Origin: Candidatus Marinarcus aquaticus
GTDB taxonomy: Bacteria; Campylobacterota; Campylobacteria; Campylobacterales; Arcobacteraceae
Reading direction: 5' to 3'
DNA length: 64,000 nucleotides
NCBI RefSeq assembly: GCF_004116335.1
Contig: NZ_PDKN01000001.1
Span: 1-64,000, forward strand
Numbering within the stretch: the stretch's first letter is position 1; every line of letters starts with the position of its first letter. Below the pieces are notes generated by a model. The model had not been told where the DNA came from, ran no database searches, and saw only the letters and a list, made by a program, of their open reading frames with translations. Of this stretch, positions 55,308-64,000 are shown piece by piece. The position numbers and the translations under genes were made by a program.

Positions 55308-57141
55308 AGTTTAACTTATAGTGGTGTTCGAGTTTTTTCTTCAACTTATTGACGATTTTAAACGAGTCTTTTAAAAGATCTTTCTCCATGGTGTTTAAAT
55401 CATCTGGGTTGATATAGTTATTGATCTCTTTGGCTGCATCCAGTTTATCCAAGTTTGATTTGAGTTTGATGGTGTTTAAAAAGTTAAAGGCTTCAATCAA
55501 CTCTTGTTTAAACTCATCATCAATTTCACCGACATTGTTGAGTTCCATGATACGTTGAATGGTATTGGTTTTAAACAACTTATGTTCCAAACTCAAACTT
55601 CGAATCCCTTGTACCAGTATAAAAATACCCCCACGTTTGATATCGATTTCATCTTTGTGCTCTTTGTCATCGCTGTCAAACACAAAGCCATCAAAAAATC
55701 CAAGCGGTACATTGAAGCTGGTGATAATTTTGGCAAAGTGCATGTAGAAACTTTGTGTGGAAGCGCCCACTTTAAAGATATACTCTTTAACCTCATTTAA
55801 AAGATCTTTGTTTCCACTGGCACACACTGCATCATAAAAAATGGCTAAGTTCATAAAGTCATCACCCGTTTTATTAGAAATCCATGAAAAGACCAAGTTT
55901 TTGAACTCTTTTTGTCGTCGGCACCAGTATGGATTTGAAACCATGATATTTCCTTCACATCGTGGGAAACCAAAGTCAACAAGATACTCCGTATAGTCAT
56001 GGGTAAAGGCTCGAAGTTTTTCCTCTTCTATCTCACAATCATCAGCAAGAATCAAGGCGTTGTCTTGGTCGGTTTTAAGAATTTGCTCTCCTCGACCTTC
56101 ACTTCCCATGACCACTAAGCATGACTTACCAATAAGTTCTTGGGGTGCAGTTATCATAAAGAGTTTATGCATCAGTTTTTGGTTCAGTTGATTGATCAAT
56201 TTGGCAATAAAGTCAATTTTTACTCCTTTGGCATTAAGGGAACGAATGATTTTAATAAACGATTGACTCGCTTTTTTAAGCTCTTCAATGGTTTCGGCTT
56301 TTTCTATTGCATTTGATACTGAAAAAGTGTGCGTTGCAAAAAAAGAGGAGAGAGAGATTTGATCAATGATGCCTACAATCTCATCTTCATTGTTTTTTAC
56401 CACCACTCTTTTAATGCCGTGTTTGGCCATGAGAAACTGGGCATTAAATAAAAAGTCGTTTTCATTGACAAAGATAAGCCCAGTCGAAGAGATTTTCCCT
56501 ACAATATCATCATAATCCATTCGGTTTAAAATGACTTTTTGTCTGAAGTCTGAATCTGTAACAATGTGGATTTCACCCAAATCATCTTTTAAAAGTAGGG
56601 TGGGTACTTTCTCTTTTTTTATGGTTAATGCTGCATCATAAATAGAAGTAGTATAAGGCACAATGACTGCTCGGTGTACATTGGCATCTTTGACTTTTGC
56701 CACCATCATATTGGCCAACTCTTTGTTTTTTTCATTAGAGATGTTGGCATTGAGTTTTTGTGAGATGGATTGAAAAAAGTAACTCTCTAATTGATTGTTT
56801 TCATGTAAAATTCGAATAAAAATCTCTCGTGAAAGTGTATAACAAATCGTCTCTTGTGCAGTTACAAAAGTATGTTTTGAATAGTTCTCAACAATTGAAA
56901 CTGCATCAAAAAACTCATTGACTGAGTAGATTGACATCACTTCCTCTTCATGTTTTTCTTGCACTAAGCCTTTGATGATAAAGTAGAGTTTATCGGGTTG
57001 CTCACCGGTTTGTTGAATGACATGATTTTTTTTATAGTATTCAATATCCAAATTTTGTGCAAACTCATCGAGCTGTGTTTTGGTTAGGTTGTCAAAAGGA
57101 TGAATTTTTCGTATGAAGTAGGTCTGTTCTAGTATACTCAT
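55300..57141 (-). CDS. cNMP-binding, CBS and DUF294 nucleotidyltransferase-like protein (copy A)
   Basis: From ATG 57141 the protein has 613 residues: a cyclic-nucleotide-binding-like domain (about 15-120), a CBS pair (about 155-275), a DUF294 nucleotidyltransferase domain with GSEGRGEQ and the acidic pair DQDNALI (near 345-362), and a DUF294 C-terminal substrate-binding domain. This resembles GlnD/GlnE-type nucleotidyltransferases and suggests transfer of a nucleotide to a protein partner in response to energy state. It is coupled to a DnaQ-like exonuclease and follows the first DUF485-ActP operon, separated by a terminator; a role in controlling acetate transport is inferred. Confidence 0.87.
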   Translation of the reverse strand: MSILEQTYFIRKIHPFDNLTKTQLDEFAQNLDIEYYKKNHVIQQTGEQPDKLYFIIKGLVQEKHEEEVMSIYSVNEFFDAVSIVENYSKHTFVTAQETICYTLSREIFIRILHENNQLESYFFQSISQKLNANISNEKNKELANMMVAKVKDANVHRAVIVPYTTSIYDAALTIKKEKVPTLLLKDDLGEIHIVTDSDFRQKVILNRMDYDDIVGKISSTGLIFVNENDFLFNAQFLMAKHGIKRVVVKNNEDEIVGIIDQISLSSFFATHTFSVSNAIEKAETIEELKKASQSFIKIIRSLNAKGVKIDFIAKLINQLNQKLMHKLFMITAPQELIGKSCLVVMGSEGRGEQILKTDQDNALILADDCEIEEEKLRAFTHDYTEYLVDFGFPRCEGNIMVSNPYWCRRQKEFKNLVFSWISNKTGDDFMNLAIFYDAVCASGNKDLLNEVKEYIFKVGASTQSFYMHFAKIITSFNVPLGFFDGFVFDSDDKEHKDEIDIKRGGIFILVQGIRSLSLEHKLFKTNTIQRIMELNNVGEIDDEFKQELIEAFNFLNTIKLKSNLDKLDAAKEINNYINPDDLNTMEKDLLKDSFKIVNKLKKKLEHHYKLNYV

Positions 57142-57219
57142 TGTTGTTCCCAATTAAAGATTGTATGAAAAACAATAGCATAAGAACAATATAAAATTAA
57201 TTAATAATTAATTAAATAA

Positions 57220-57246
57220 TTACTAAAGAGAAAATCTCTTTAGTAA
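57220..57246 (-). terminator. Terminator after the first actP
   Basis: TTACTAAAGAG and CTCTTTAGTAA form a perfect 11-bp stem, with an AT-rich but T-interrupted tail on the minus strand. Almost the same hairpin follows the second actP (59487-59514), so it was probably copied along with the gene. Confidence 0.65.
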
Positions 57247-57253
57247 TGTATCA

Positions 57254-58903
57254 TTAATGGTCAACTGCCCCAGCTGAACCAATACCTGTATTTGCTCGTA
57301 CGTTTTGTGCTCTGAAGAGCTCTTTTTCATCTTTTCCTCTTTGAGAATTGTCGGTTTTAGAGAAGAACCAAATCGCAACAAACGCAACGGTTACGGAGAA
57401 GAGTGCAGGGTGTTTGTATGGGAATAATGCTTCTGTATTTCCTAAAATTTGTACCCAAACAATCGGCCCAATGATTACAAGTGTAACAGCTGTAACCAAT
57501 CCAGCAAGACCACCTAAAAAAGCACCTCTTGTTGTAAGTCCTCGCCAATAAATAGATAAGAACAAAATTGGGAAGTTTGCTGATGCAGCAATACCAAATG
57601 CCAAGCCCACCATATATGCAATGTTTTGTTGTTCAAATGCAATTCCTAAAATAACCCCAACAATTCCAACAATAATAACCGTGATTCGTGAAATTTTAAC
57701 CACTTGCTCATCGGTTGCTTGTGGATTGATGACATTTGAGTAAAGGTCATGTGAAATCGCACTTGCACCTGCAAGGGTTAGCCCTGAAACCACAGCTAAA
57801 ATTGTAGCAAAAGCAACGGCTGAGATAAACCCTAAAAACGCATTTCCACCCAACATGTGTGAAAGGTGAATTGAGGCCATATTGTTTCCACCAAAGAGTT
57901 TTCCATCCACAAAATATTGTGCACCCTCATTTGAGTTTAAAAATGCAATCGCACCAAATCCAACGATGGTAATAATCACCCAGAAATACCCCACAAATCC
58001 TGTTGCATAAACCACCGATTTTCGAGCTTCCTTTGCGTTACCTACAGTGAAAAATCTCATAAGAACGTGTGGTAAACCAGCAGTTCCTAGCATCAATGCC
58101 ATTCCTAATGAAATAGCAGATACTGGATCAGATATAAATCCACCTGGACTTAAAATAGATTCACCTGCTTCATGACTTTGGCTTGCACTTACAGCCAGTG
58201 ATTCAAAGTTGAAATCATATGCATAAAGCACCATAACCGCCATAAATGAAACTCCAGTTAAAAGAAGGCACGCTTTGATGATTTGAACCCAAGTTGTGGC
58301 TAACATTCCACCAAAGGTCACATAAATAATCATCATAACTCCAACAAGAATAACGGCATACTCATACTCTAAACCAAACAGAACTTGAATGAGTTTACCT
58401 GCTCCTACCATTTGTGCAATCAGATACAGAACAACCACTGAAAGTGTTCCAAAAGCAGCCAGAGTCCTAATCTCTTTTTGCCCCAATCTGTATGCTGCAA
58501 TATCTGCAAAAGTAAACTTACCAAGGTTTCTGAGTTTTTCAGCCATAAAAAACAGAATAATAGGCCAACCTACTAGAAATGATACGGCATAAATAACACC
58601 ATCATACCCTTTTAAATAAATAAGACCCGAAACTCCTAGAAATGCTGCAGCAGACATATAATCCCCTGCAATGGCTAAACCATTTTGAAAACCAGTAATT
58701 CCTCCACCAGCAGTATAGAAATCACTGGCTGATTTGGTCTTTTTTGCTGCCCAATATGTTAATGCCAATGTTCCAAGAATAAAAATAAAGAACATGATAA
58801 TTGCTGGAACATTTAATTCCCGTTTTGTTGCTTCAAAACTGGCATCACCAGCTGCAAACAGTGTTGCACAAAACAGTGCTAAGATTGATACTATTTTTAA
58901 CAT
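57254..58903 (-). CDS. actP: Cation/acetate symporter ActP (first copy)
   Basis: The 549-residue protein has a signal-peptide-like N-terminus and about 13 membrane helices of the sodium:solute symporter family, with [24 protein letters not shown] (near 60-85), [16 protein letters not shown] (near 200) and [15 protein letters not shown] (near 270), all typical of ActP. ActP takes up acetate, and often propionate or glycolate, with Na+ or H+. Its start overlaps the DUF485 stop (58903), the usual yjcH-actP layout. A second nearly parallel copy lies at 59523. Confidence 0.95.
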   Translation of the reverse strand: MLKIVSILALFCATLFAAGDASFEATKRELNVPAIIMFFIFILGTLALTYWAAKKTKSASDFYTAGGGITGFQNGLAIAGDYMSAAAFLGVSGLIYLKGYDGVIYAVSFLVGWPIILFFMAEKLRNLGKFTFADIAAYRLGQKEIRTLAAFGTLSVVVLYLIAQMVGAGKLIQVLFGLEYEYAVILVGVMMIIYVTFGGMLATTWVQIIKACLLLTGVSFMAVMVLYAYDFNFESLAVSASQSHEAGESILSPGGFISDPVSAISLGMALMLGTAGLPHVLMRFFTVGNAKEARKSVVYATGFVGYFWVIITIVGFGAIAFLNSNEGAQYFVDGKLFGGNNMASIHLSHMLGGNAFLGFISAVAFATILAVVSGLTLAGASAISHDLYSNVINPQATDEQVVKISRITVIIVGIVGVILGIAFEQQNIAYMVGLAFGIAASANFPILFLSIYWRGLTTRGAFLGGLAGLVTAVTLVIIGPIVWVQILGNTEALFPYKHPALFSVTVAFVAIWFFSKTDNSQRGKDEKELFRAQNVRANTGIGSAGAVDH

Positions 58904-59220
58904 CAGATTAAATCCTTTACATCATCTTTGATATCGTTGGTTAAATCCTCAAATTCACCGTTTGCTTTTCTTACATAAATCAATGTTGTAAGAAAACTGA
59001 TTACTAAAATAGCCAATGCAATTGGAAATGCAATTGTAGTGCTCATTCCATCAGCAATTTTGGTTGCCAAAAGCTCTTTGTTAAATGCAATGGTTAAGAT
59101 GTATGCATAAAACATCACTAAAACAAAGACACCTAATTTGATTCCAAGGCTGTTTTTCTTTGAAATCAACTCTTTATATTTCGGATTGTTTTCAATCCTT
59201 TCAACTAATTCGTCTTTCAT
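58903..59220 (-). CDS. DUF485 small membrane protein (YjcH-like, first copy)
   Basis: The 105-residue protein starts at ATG 59220 (GGGAG upstream; GTG at 59223 is possible) and has two membrane helices (about 24-45 and 57-78) with a charged tail, matching DUF485/YjcH. It is always found with ActP and probably aids its assembly or function. The promoter carries the TAGCAT direct repeat 51 nt upstream. Confidence 0.93.
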   Translation of the reverse strand: MKDELVERIENNPKYKELISKKNSLGIKLGVFVLVMFYAYILTIAFNKELLATKIADGMSTTIAFPIALAILVISFLTTLIYVRKANGEFEDLTNDIKDDVKDLI

Positions 59221-59270
59221 CACTGTGCTCCCTTGTGAAGATGTTTGACTTATCTATTTTTAATAAAACG

Positions 59271-59288
59271 TAGCATGAGCATAGCATC
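59271..59288 (-). promoter_or_regulatory. Direct repeat upstream of the first DUF485-actP operon
   Basis: TAGCATG-AGCA-TAGCATC is a TAGCAT pair at 11-nt period, 51 nt from the DUF485 start. The sequence following it toward the gene, CGTTTT, is the same as at pta. The -10 element is weak (11 nt downstream reads AAATAG), so this promoter should depend on an activator. Confidence 0.7.
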
Positions 59289-59486
59289 ATTAAAAATTCA
59301 TTGATTATACATGCAAAAAATTTTCATTCCCAAGCGATGAGTTTACAAAAATGTAAAAATTATGTCATGAATGTAGAAAAGTAACACAATTAAAGTTTAA
59401 AAATAAATATTGTGTAAAAAAGTAAAAAATGAGAGTGTAAATATAGGCTTCAGTAATATAATATAGAGAAATTTTAATTATAAGAA

Positions 59487-59514
59487 ATACTAAAGAGAAA
59501 ACTCTCTTTAGTAT
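59487..59514 (-). terminator. Terminator after the second actP
   Basis: ATACTAAAGAG and CTCTTTAGTAT form an 11-bp stem, near identical to the hairpin after the first actP. The rest of 59224-59522 is AT-rich and holds no gene I can support. Confidence 0.65.
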
Positions 59515-59522
59515 AAGTGTGA

Positions 59523-61172
59523 CTAGTGGTCAACTGCACCTGCAGCGCCAATTCCAGTTTCTGCTCGAATACTTTGTGCTTCGAACGCTTTAATCTCTTC
59601 TTCTGCACGTCCTGATTTATCAGTAATTGAGAAGAACCAAATACCAATAAATGCAGCTGTTACAGAGAACAGTGCTGGGTATTTGTATGGGAAGATTGCC
59701 TCTTCGTTGTGTAAAATACTTACCCAAACGGTTGGTCCTAAGATTACAAGAATAACTGCAGTCATTAATCCGATGAATCCACCGATGAATGCGCCTCTTG
59801 TTGTTAATTTAGACCAATAAATTGATAAGAAAAGGATTGGGAAGTTTGCTGATGCTGCAATAGCAAACGCTAAACCAACCATGAATGCAATGTTTTGTTG
59901 TTCAAATGCAATTCCAAGGATAACCCCAATAACCCCAATAACAATAACAGAAATTTTAGAAACTTTAATCTCTTGCTCTTCAGATGCCTTTGGGTTAATA
60001 ACGCACGCATAGATATCGTGAGAGATTGAAGATGCTCCTGCAAGTGTCAGTCCAGAAACCACCGCTAAAATGGTAGCAAATGCAACTGCAGAAATAAATC
60101 CTAAGAATACATCTCCACCTACAAGTTTAGATAAGTGAATGGCTGCCATGTTATTCCCGCCGAACAGTTGTCCATTTTCAAAGAACTCTGCACCTGCTGG
60201 AGAGTTTAAGAATACAATTGCTCCAAGACCAATCACCGCAATAACTAAATAGAAGTAACCAATAAATCCTGTTGCATAAACAACTGATTTTCGAGCCTCT
60301 TTTGCATTACCAACTGTAAAAAATCTCATAAGTACGTGTGGTAAACCTGCGGTTCCCAGCATCAATGCAATACCTAAAGAGATGGCAGAAATAGGATCAG
60401 ATACCAATCCCCCTGGCTCCATCAATGCTTGACCTTTAGTGTGCGTATCAACAGCTTTTGCAGCCAATGCTTCAAAACTGAAACCAAAGTGGTTAAGCAC
60501 CATAAATGCCATGAATGTTACCCCTGAAAGAAGTAAAATTGCTTTGATGATTTGAACCCAAGTAGTTGCAAGCATACCACCAAAAGTTACATAAATAATC
60601 ATCATGATACCAACTAAGATAACTGCATATTCATACTCTAAACCAAACAGAACTTGAATCAATTTTCCTGATCCCACCATTTGAGCAATTAAGTAAAGTG
60701 TTACAACAGAGAGTGAACCAAATGCTGCAAGTGTACGAATCTCTTTTTGACCCAATCTGTAAGCTGCAATATCAATGAATGTAAACTTACCTAAGTTTCT
60801 TAATTTTTCAGCCATTAAAAACAGAATAACTGGCCAACCAACTAAGAATCCAACCGCATAAACTAATCCATCATATCCTTGTAAGTAAATCAATCCTGAA
60901 ATACCCAAGAAAGAGGCTGCTGACATATAATCCCCCGCAATTGCCATACCGTTTTGGAAACCAGAAATTCCTCCACCTGCGGTATAAAAATCACTTGCAG
61001 ATTTTGTTCGTTTTGCTGCCCAATACGTAATACCTAATGTTGCACCTACGAAAATAAAGAACATGATAATTGCTGGAATATTAAGATCTCTCTTCGTTGC
61101 TTCAAATGTTGCATCCCCTGCTGCAAAAAGTGAAACTGCAAACAGTGTAAAAAGTAGTGTTAATCTTATCAT
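59523..61172 (-). CDS. actP: Cation/acetate symporter ActP (second copy)
   Basis: This 549-residue protein has the same length, ends and motifs as the first copy ([55 protein letters not shown]) and both end in TGIG-x-AGAVDH. Differences are spread over the sequence, mostly in loops (for example around 235-255) and the C-terminal tail. Its start overlaps its own DUF485 partner. Two transporters could differ in affinity, coupling ion or substrate (acetate, propionate, pyruvate), which cannot be told from the sequence. Confidence 0.95.
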   Translation of the reverse strand: MIRLTLLFTLFAVSLFAAGDATFEATKRDLNIPAIIMFFIFVGATLGITYWAAKRTKSASDFYTAGGGISGFQNGMAIAGDYMSAASFLGISGLIYLQGYDGLVYAVGFLVGWPVILFLMAEKLRNLGKFTFIDIAAYRLGQKEIRTLAAFGSLSVVTLYLIAQMVGSGKLIQVLFGLEYEYAVILVGIMMIIYVTFGGMLATTWVQIIKAILLLSGVTFMAFMVLNHFGFSFEALAAKAVDTHTKGQALMEPGGLVSDPISAISLGIALMLGTAGLPHVLMRFFTVGNAKEARKSVVYATGFIGYFYLVIAVIGLGAIVFLNSPAGAEFFENGQLFGGNNMAAIHLSKLVGGDVFLGFISAVAFATILAVVSGLTLAGASSISHDIYACVINPKASEEQEIKVSKISVIVIGVIGVILGIAFEQQNIAFMVGLAFAIAASANFPILFLSIYWSKLTTRGAFIGGFIGLMTAVILVILGPTVWVSILHNEEAIFPYKYPALFSVTAAFIGIWFFSITDKSGRAEEEIKAFEAQSIRAETGIGAAGAVDH

Positions 61173-61489
61173 TATAACGCATCCTTTACATCTTCTTTAA
61201 CTTGATTTGTTAAATCTTCAAACTCTCCGTTTGCTTTAACAACATAGATAATAGTCGTAATAAAACTAACTATAATAATACCTGCTCCAATTGGAAATGC
61301 AATTGTCATTACACCTTCATCGCTTAACTTCGTTGCCAAAGCAGTTGGGTTAAACGCAATTACTAAAATGTAAATATAGTACATTGCAAGTACAAAGATA
61401 CCAAGCTTCCATCCAAAGCCCGTTCTTTTCTTGACCAATTCTTGGTACTTAGGATTCGATCGAATCCGTTGGACTAGTTCGTCGTTCAT
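61172..61489 (-). CDS. DUF485 small membrane protein (YjcH-like, second copy)
   Basis: The ATG at 61489, preceded by GGAGG, gives 105 residues with two membrane helices, parallel to the first copy ([18 protein letters not shown] against [18 protein letters not shown]). A longer start at 61501 would contain the ribosome site and is unlikely. It precedes and overlaps the second actP. Confidence 0.93.
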   Translation of the reverse strand: MNDELVQRIRSNPKYQELVKKRTGFGWKLGIFVLAMYYIYILVIAFNPTALATKLSDEGVMTIAFPIGAGIIIVSFITTIIYVVKANGEFEDLTNQVKEDVKDAL

Positions 61490-61506
61490 ACATTCCTCCA
61501 TATATT

Positions 61507-61530
61507 CTTAAGGTTCCTTGAAACCTTAAG
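61507..61530 (-). repeat. Leader hairpin of the second DUF485-actP mRNA
   Basis: CTTAAGGTT and AACCTTAAG pair perfectly with a 6-nt loop, 18 nt upstream of the DUF485 start and just before its ribosome site. There is no T tract, so a role in mRNA stability or in translation seems more likely than termination. The first DUF485-actP operon lacks it. Confidence 0.6.
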
Positions 61531-61580
61531 CATTTCTGTTATCAACTTAAAGCATTTTTAAGCTTAATTAAAAAAGTCTG

Positions 61581-61621
61581 ATTATAAGACAAGAGCCTTT
61601 TTATAGCAATAAAATAGCATT
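61581..61621 (-). promoter_or_regulatory. Second DUF485-actP promoter: direct repeat, -35 and -10
   Basis: The repeat TAGCAAT-AAAA-TAGCATT keeps the 11-nt period. On the minus strand the proximal unit reads TTGCTA and lies exactly 17 nt from a perfect TATAAT (61586-61581), so it can serve as a -35 box too. Transcription would start near 61574. Confidence 0.7.
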
Positions 61622-61758
61622 TAAGTAAAACCAATTGATATTATACAGTTATAAATTTATTCTGTAGAATCTTTCGAATATATTCAGGAGAAGTTAAGTT
61701 TGGTCACCTTGTCTGTAACCAATTGAAACAGAAAATGTAAGATTAATGTCAAGAAAAA

Positions 61759-61776
61759 TAGCATTAAAATAGCATT
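61759..61776 (-). promoter_or_regulatory. Distal direct repeat upstream of the second DUF485-actP operon
   Basis: TAGCATT-AAAA-TAGCATT is identical to the pta copy over 18 nt. Toward the operon, 11 nt further, the sequence ATTAAT stands where pta has TATAAT, so it may be a second, weaker promoter or a distal binding site. Confidence 0.65.
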
Positions 61777-61802
61777 TTAAAAAAGTGGTTTATATGTTGA
61801 TT

Positions 61803-62435
61803 TTAGCCTTCATAAAAAGTCGATTTTGCAGGGGTCATTTCACGAAGTTTTAAAAACATCATGGCTGTCATAATGGCATCATTAAGTGCATCATGTTTTC
61901 CCAGTTCAGGAATATTAAGGGTTTTCATAATGGTATCAAATTTTAAATCGACAAACTCGTATTCGGAGTGTCTGTGTCGTGTACGAAAATACATCGATGA
62001 GACTTCAATCATGCGATTAGGAATTTTTACTCCAATGATTTGTTTGGTATATTTACTGATTATGGCCATATCAAATTTGATGTAATATCCCACAATAGGT
62101 CGTGAACCAATAAATTCCAGCAGCTCTAAAATGGCCTCTTTGGGAGTAATGGCATTTTCCAAATCTATGGGTCTTATTTGGTGAATTTTAATCGATTCAG
62201 CTGTGACATTTTTTGAAGGTTTGACAAAAACATTAAAGGTTTTTCTCATAATGATTCGATTCTCTTTGATTAACACTGCCCCAATAGAGAGAATCTCATC
62301 TTTTTTAGGATTTAACCCAGTGGTTTCACAATCCAAACAGACATACTCATCTTTGGGTTCTTCCCCAAATAAGTAGAGATACTTCTTATCTTTAAGTCGT
62401 GAGAGATTCCATTTTCTAAGTAGACTTTGTATCAT
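61803..62435 (-). CDS. DnaQ-like 3'-5' exonuclease (copy B)
   Basis: The 210-residue DEDDh exonuclease has LDCETTGLNPKKDEILSIGA (near 33), IKFDMAII (near 118) and GKHDALNDAIMT (near 181). It is parallel to copy A over its whole length and, like copy A, follows a DUF294 gene with overlapping stop and start (1 nt). Role unknown; the conserved pairing argues that exonuclease and nucleotidyltransferase work together. Confidence 0.9.
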   Translation of the reverse strand: MIQSLLRKWNLSRLKDKKYLYLFGEEPKDEYVCLDCETTGLNPKKDEILSIGAVLIKENRIIMRKTFNVFVKPSKNVTAESIKIHQIRPIDLENAITPKEAILELLEFIGSRPIVGYYIKFDMAIISKYTKQIIGVKIPNRMIEVSSMYFRTRHRHSEYEFVDLKFDTIMKTLNIPELGKHDALNDAIMTAMMFLKLREMTPAKSTFYEG

Positions 62436-64000
62436 TATGAAATCTTATCAATTTTAAATGTATAGGTAATAAACTTTTTAAAGCTGTTGACAATACTGAA
62501 ACTGTCTTTGAGTAAATCTCTCTCAATTTTTCCCAAAGTGTGAGTGTCAATGTTATTGTCAATCTCTTTGCCATCTTGCAGTTTAATAAGCTGAGATTTA
62601 AGACGCAAAGTATTGACCACTTCAAATGCTTCAATGAGTTCATTAGCCAACTCTTCACTTAAAACCTTTTTTTGAAGTAAAATTTTAATACGTTTTACGG
62701 TGGTTGTTTCTCGAATTCTCTCACGTAATGCCAAGCTACGAATCCCTTGAACGATTGGAAAAACAGCTGTTTTTTTAATATCAATGTTGTGAGACTTGGT
62801 CATAAAGTTTGCAATTTTTGTTGGCGTATCAAAGGTCAATGTTGCACGTGCAAAGTAGGCCATAAAGACATCTTTGTCATGCAGTTTATTAAACAAATCA
62901 TCTTTTAAATTAATCAACAACTCTTTATTTCCACCCACCGCAAACGAGTCAAAAAAAATGGCTAAGTCCATGTAGTTTTGCATATCCGGAGCTTCAATCC
63001 ATTTGGCCGTCTCTTTTTTATAATCACTGACATTTTTGCACCAAAATGGATTGGAGACCATGATGTTGCCTTCGCATGGAGGGTAACCAAAATCAAGCAA
63101 AATTTGTGTGGTTTTTTCCATGTATGGTCGATATTGTTCAACATCAACGCCATCACGTACCACCAAGGCATTGTCTTGGTCCGTTTTGATGATTTGTTCA
63201 TTTCTTCCTTCACTTCCCATTACAATAAAACAAGCATCTTTTTGAAGCTCTTCAGGAACAACGAGTTGATACAATTTTCGATAAACTTTTAAGTTTAACT
63301 GACCAATCAAGTTGGAAATATGGTGAACTTTCACCCCTTTGGCATTGAGTGTTTTAATGGTATTGATCAGATCATTGCTCGCCTCTTTGAGGTTTTCAAT
63401 GGTTTTGGCTTTTTTAATTTTTGAATCAACAACATAGGTGTGATTGGCAAAGTGTGAAAGGACATCAATTTGTTCAATAACCCCAACCATTTCTCCTTGA
63501 GAGTTTTTAACCCCAATTCGTTTAATATTTCGTTTAATTAAGACTGAAAATGCATCAAATAAATAATCGTCTTTTTGTACAGAAATCAGAGGGAAAATCG
63601 CAATCTCTTCTACAGGAATATTTAAATCTCGACCTTGAAGCAACACTTTCATCTTTAAAAGCGAATCAGTGATAATCCCATAATCACCATTCATTTTTAC
63701 AATAATGGTGGAAGTTTTGTAATTGATTGATTGTTCAATGGCATCCAAAAGTTTGGTGCCTTCCTCAACCATACACGCTTCATGGATAATAGTATCATCC
63801 ACACGTGCAATCATAAAAGAAGAGAGCTCAGAGGTGAACTCTTTGTTTTTCAGTACTTGAATTTTATTGACCAAGTTGTTTAAGAAAAAGTCTTTAAACT
63901 CTGGGTTTTGTTCAATGAGTGTTAAGAATGTTGCTTTATTCAGTTCATAACAGATCAAATCCTCATAGACTTTAAAGGTGTGTTTTGTTTGACCATAAAT
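62435..64000 (-). CDS. cNMP/CBS/DUF294 nucleotidyltransferase-like protein (copy B, 5' end outside window)
   Basis: The frame is open to the window edge, and residues before the first internal start (HTFKVYEDLICYEL) match copy A, so the N-terminus lies outside. The part seen has the end of the cNMP-binding-like domain, a CBS pair, the nucleotidyltransferase motif GSEGRNEQ with DQDNALV, and the DUF294 C-terminal domain. Overlap with the exonuclease gene is 1 nt. It is paralogous to 55300-57141. Confidence 0.88.
   Translation of the reverse strand: MYGQTKHTFKVYEDLICYELNKATFLTLIEQNPEFKDFFLNNLVNKIQVLKNKEFTSELSSFMIARVDDTIIHEACMVEEGTKLLDAIEQSINYKTSTIIVKMNGDYGIITDSLLKMKVLLQGRDLNIPVEEIAIFPLISVQKDDYLFDAFSVLIKRNIKRIGVKNSQGEMVGVIEQIDVLSHFANHTYVVDSKIKKAKTIENLKEASNDLINTIKTLNAKGVKVHHISNLIGQLNLKVYRKLYQLVVPEELQKDACFIVMGSEGRNEQIIKTDQDNALVVRDGVDVEQYRPYMEKTTQILLDFGYPPCEGNIMVSNPFWCKNVSDYKKETAKWIEAPDMQNYMDLAIFFDSFAVGGNKELLINLKDDLFNKLHDKDVFMAYFARATLTFDTPTKIANFMTKSHNIDIKKTAVFPIVQGIRSLALRERIRETTTVKRIKILLQKKVLSEELANELIEAFEVVNTLRLKSQLIKLQDGKEIDNNIDTHTLGKIERDLLKDSFSIVNSFKKFITYTFKIDKIS

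Larger units (their letters stand above)
61490..61802 (-). promoter_or_regulatory. Regulatory spacer of the second DUF485-actP operon
   Basis: This 313-nt gap holds no gene I can support. It contains two TAGCAT direct repeats (61604-61621 and 61759-61776), a TATAAT box (61586-61581) and a perfect 9-bp hairpin (61507-61530) in the presumed 5' leader. All are listed separately. The upper end lies next to the stop of the exonuclease gene. Confidence 0.6.

Noticed and set aside
1-64000. CRISPR arrays, insertion sequences, prophage, toxin-antitoxin pairs, tRNA or rRNA genes
   Set aside because: I looked for regular repeat-spacer patterns, transposase or phage proteins and T-loop sequences and saw none.

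Overview
The window looks like a contiguous, intact piece of chromosome from a low-GC member of the Campylobacterota, most likely the family Arcobacteraceae. The grounds are AT-rich intergenic DNA with TATAAT-type -10 boxes and mostly no clear -35, the gene pairs prmA-ftsH and aroQ-aminofutalosine deaminase-sppA (the latter arranged as in Campylobacter), the futalosine-type amidohydrolase, and a MutS7-type MutS with a C-terminal HNH nuclease, a subfamily known from marine Campylobacterota, giant viruses and octocoral mitochondria. CGA is a common arginine codon. I saw no rRNA, tRNA, CRISPR array, insertion sequence or prophage.

Layout. 1-1114: 5' part of a chemoreceptor gene that leaves the window. 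1277-9591: housekeeping genes on the + strand (glmS, metK, accD, thiE-like, rlmH, dksA-like, an unknown membrane protein, dus, prmA), then ftsH (9612-11702). 11734-13518: leuA behind a consensus promoter and a 25-codon leader ORF with four consecutive Leu codons. 13534-21487: a tightly packed run with a K+ channel, a second RCK protein, a double-DUF1538 membrane protein with a PII-like tail, a thioredoxin-like protein, a haem-binding protein and MutS7-HNH. 21489-27728 (minus): MFS transporter, a 53-residue membrane protein, a haem/Cys-rich diguanylate cyclase, hisA, a TIGR01777 protein, hisH and comF. 27917-30157: a Cache-type chemoreceptor.

30227-39900 is an iron-uptake island: two TonB-dependent receptors, a FecI-type sigma factor with a FecR-type regulator, a PepSY membrane protein and small accessory membrane or periplasmic proteins, with Fur-box-like sequences in front of three transcription units. 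39999-49303 returns to housekeeping (lepA, an OmpA-family protein, prs, mnmA, folK, an M24 peptidase, aroQ, an aminofutalosine deaminase, sppA), followed by a DEAD-box helicase (49488-50846).

50878-64000 (minus) is an acetate block: ackA, pta, a second ackA, then two copies of a DUF294/CBS protein plus DnaQ-like exonuclease pair and two copies of a DUF485 plus ActP pair. The promoters of pta and both DUF485-actP operons share a direct repeat, TAGCAT-N5-TAGCAT, always at 11-nt period. In front of pta it sits 11 nt from a TATAAT box, the geometry of a PhoB/OmpR-type activator site. I infer a dedicated response-regulator-controlled acetate regulon; this is the least explained system in the window.
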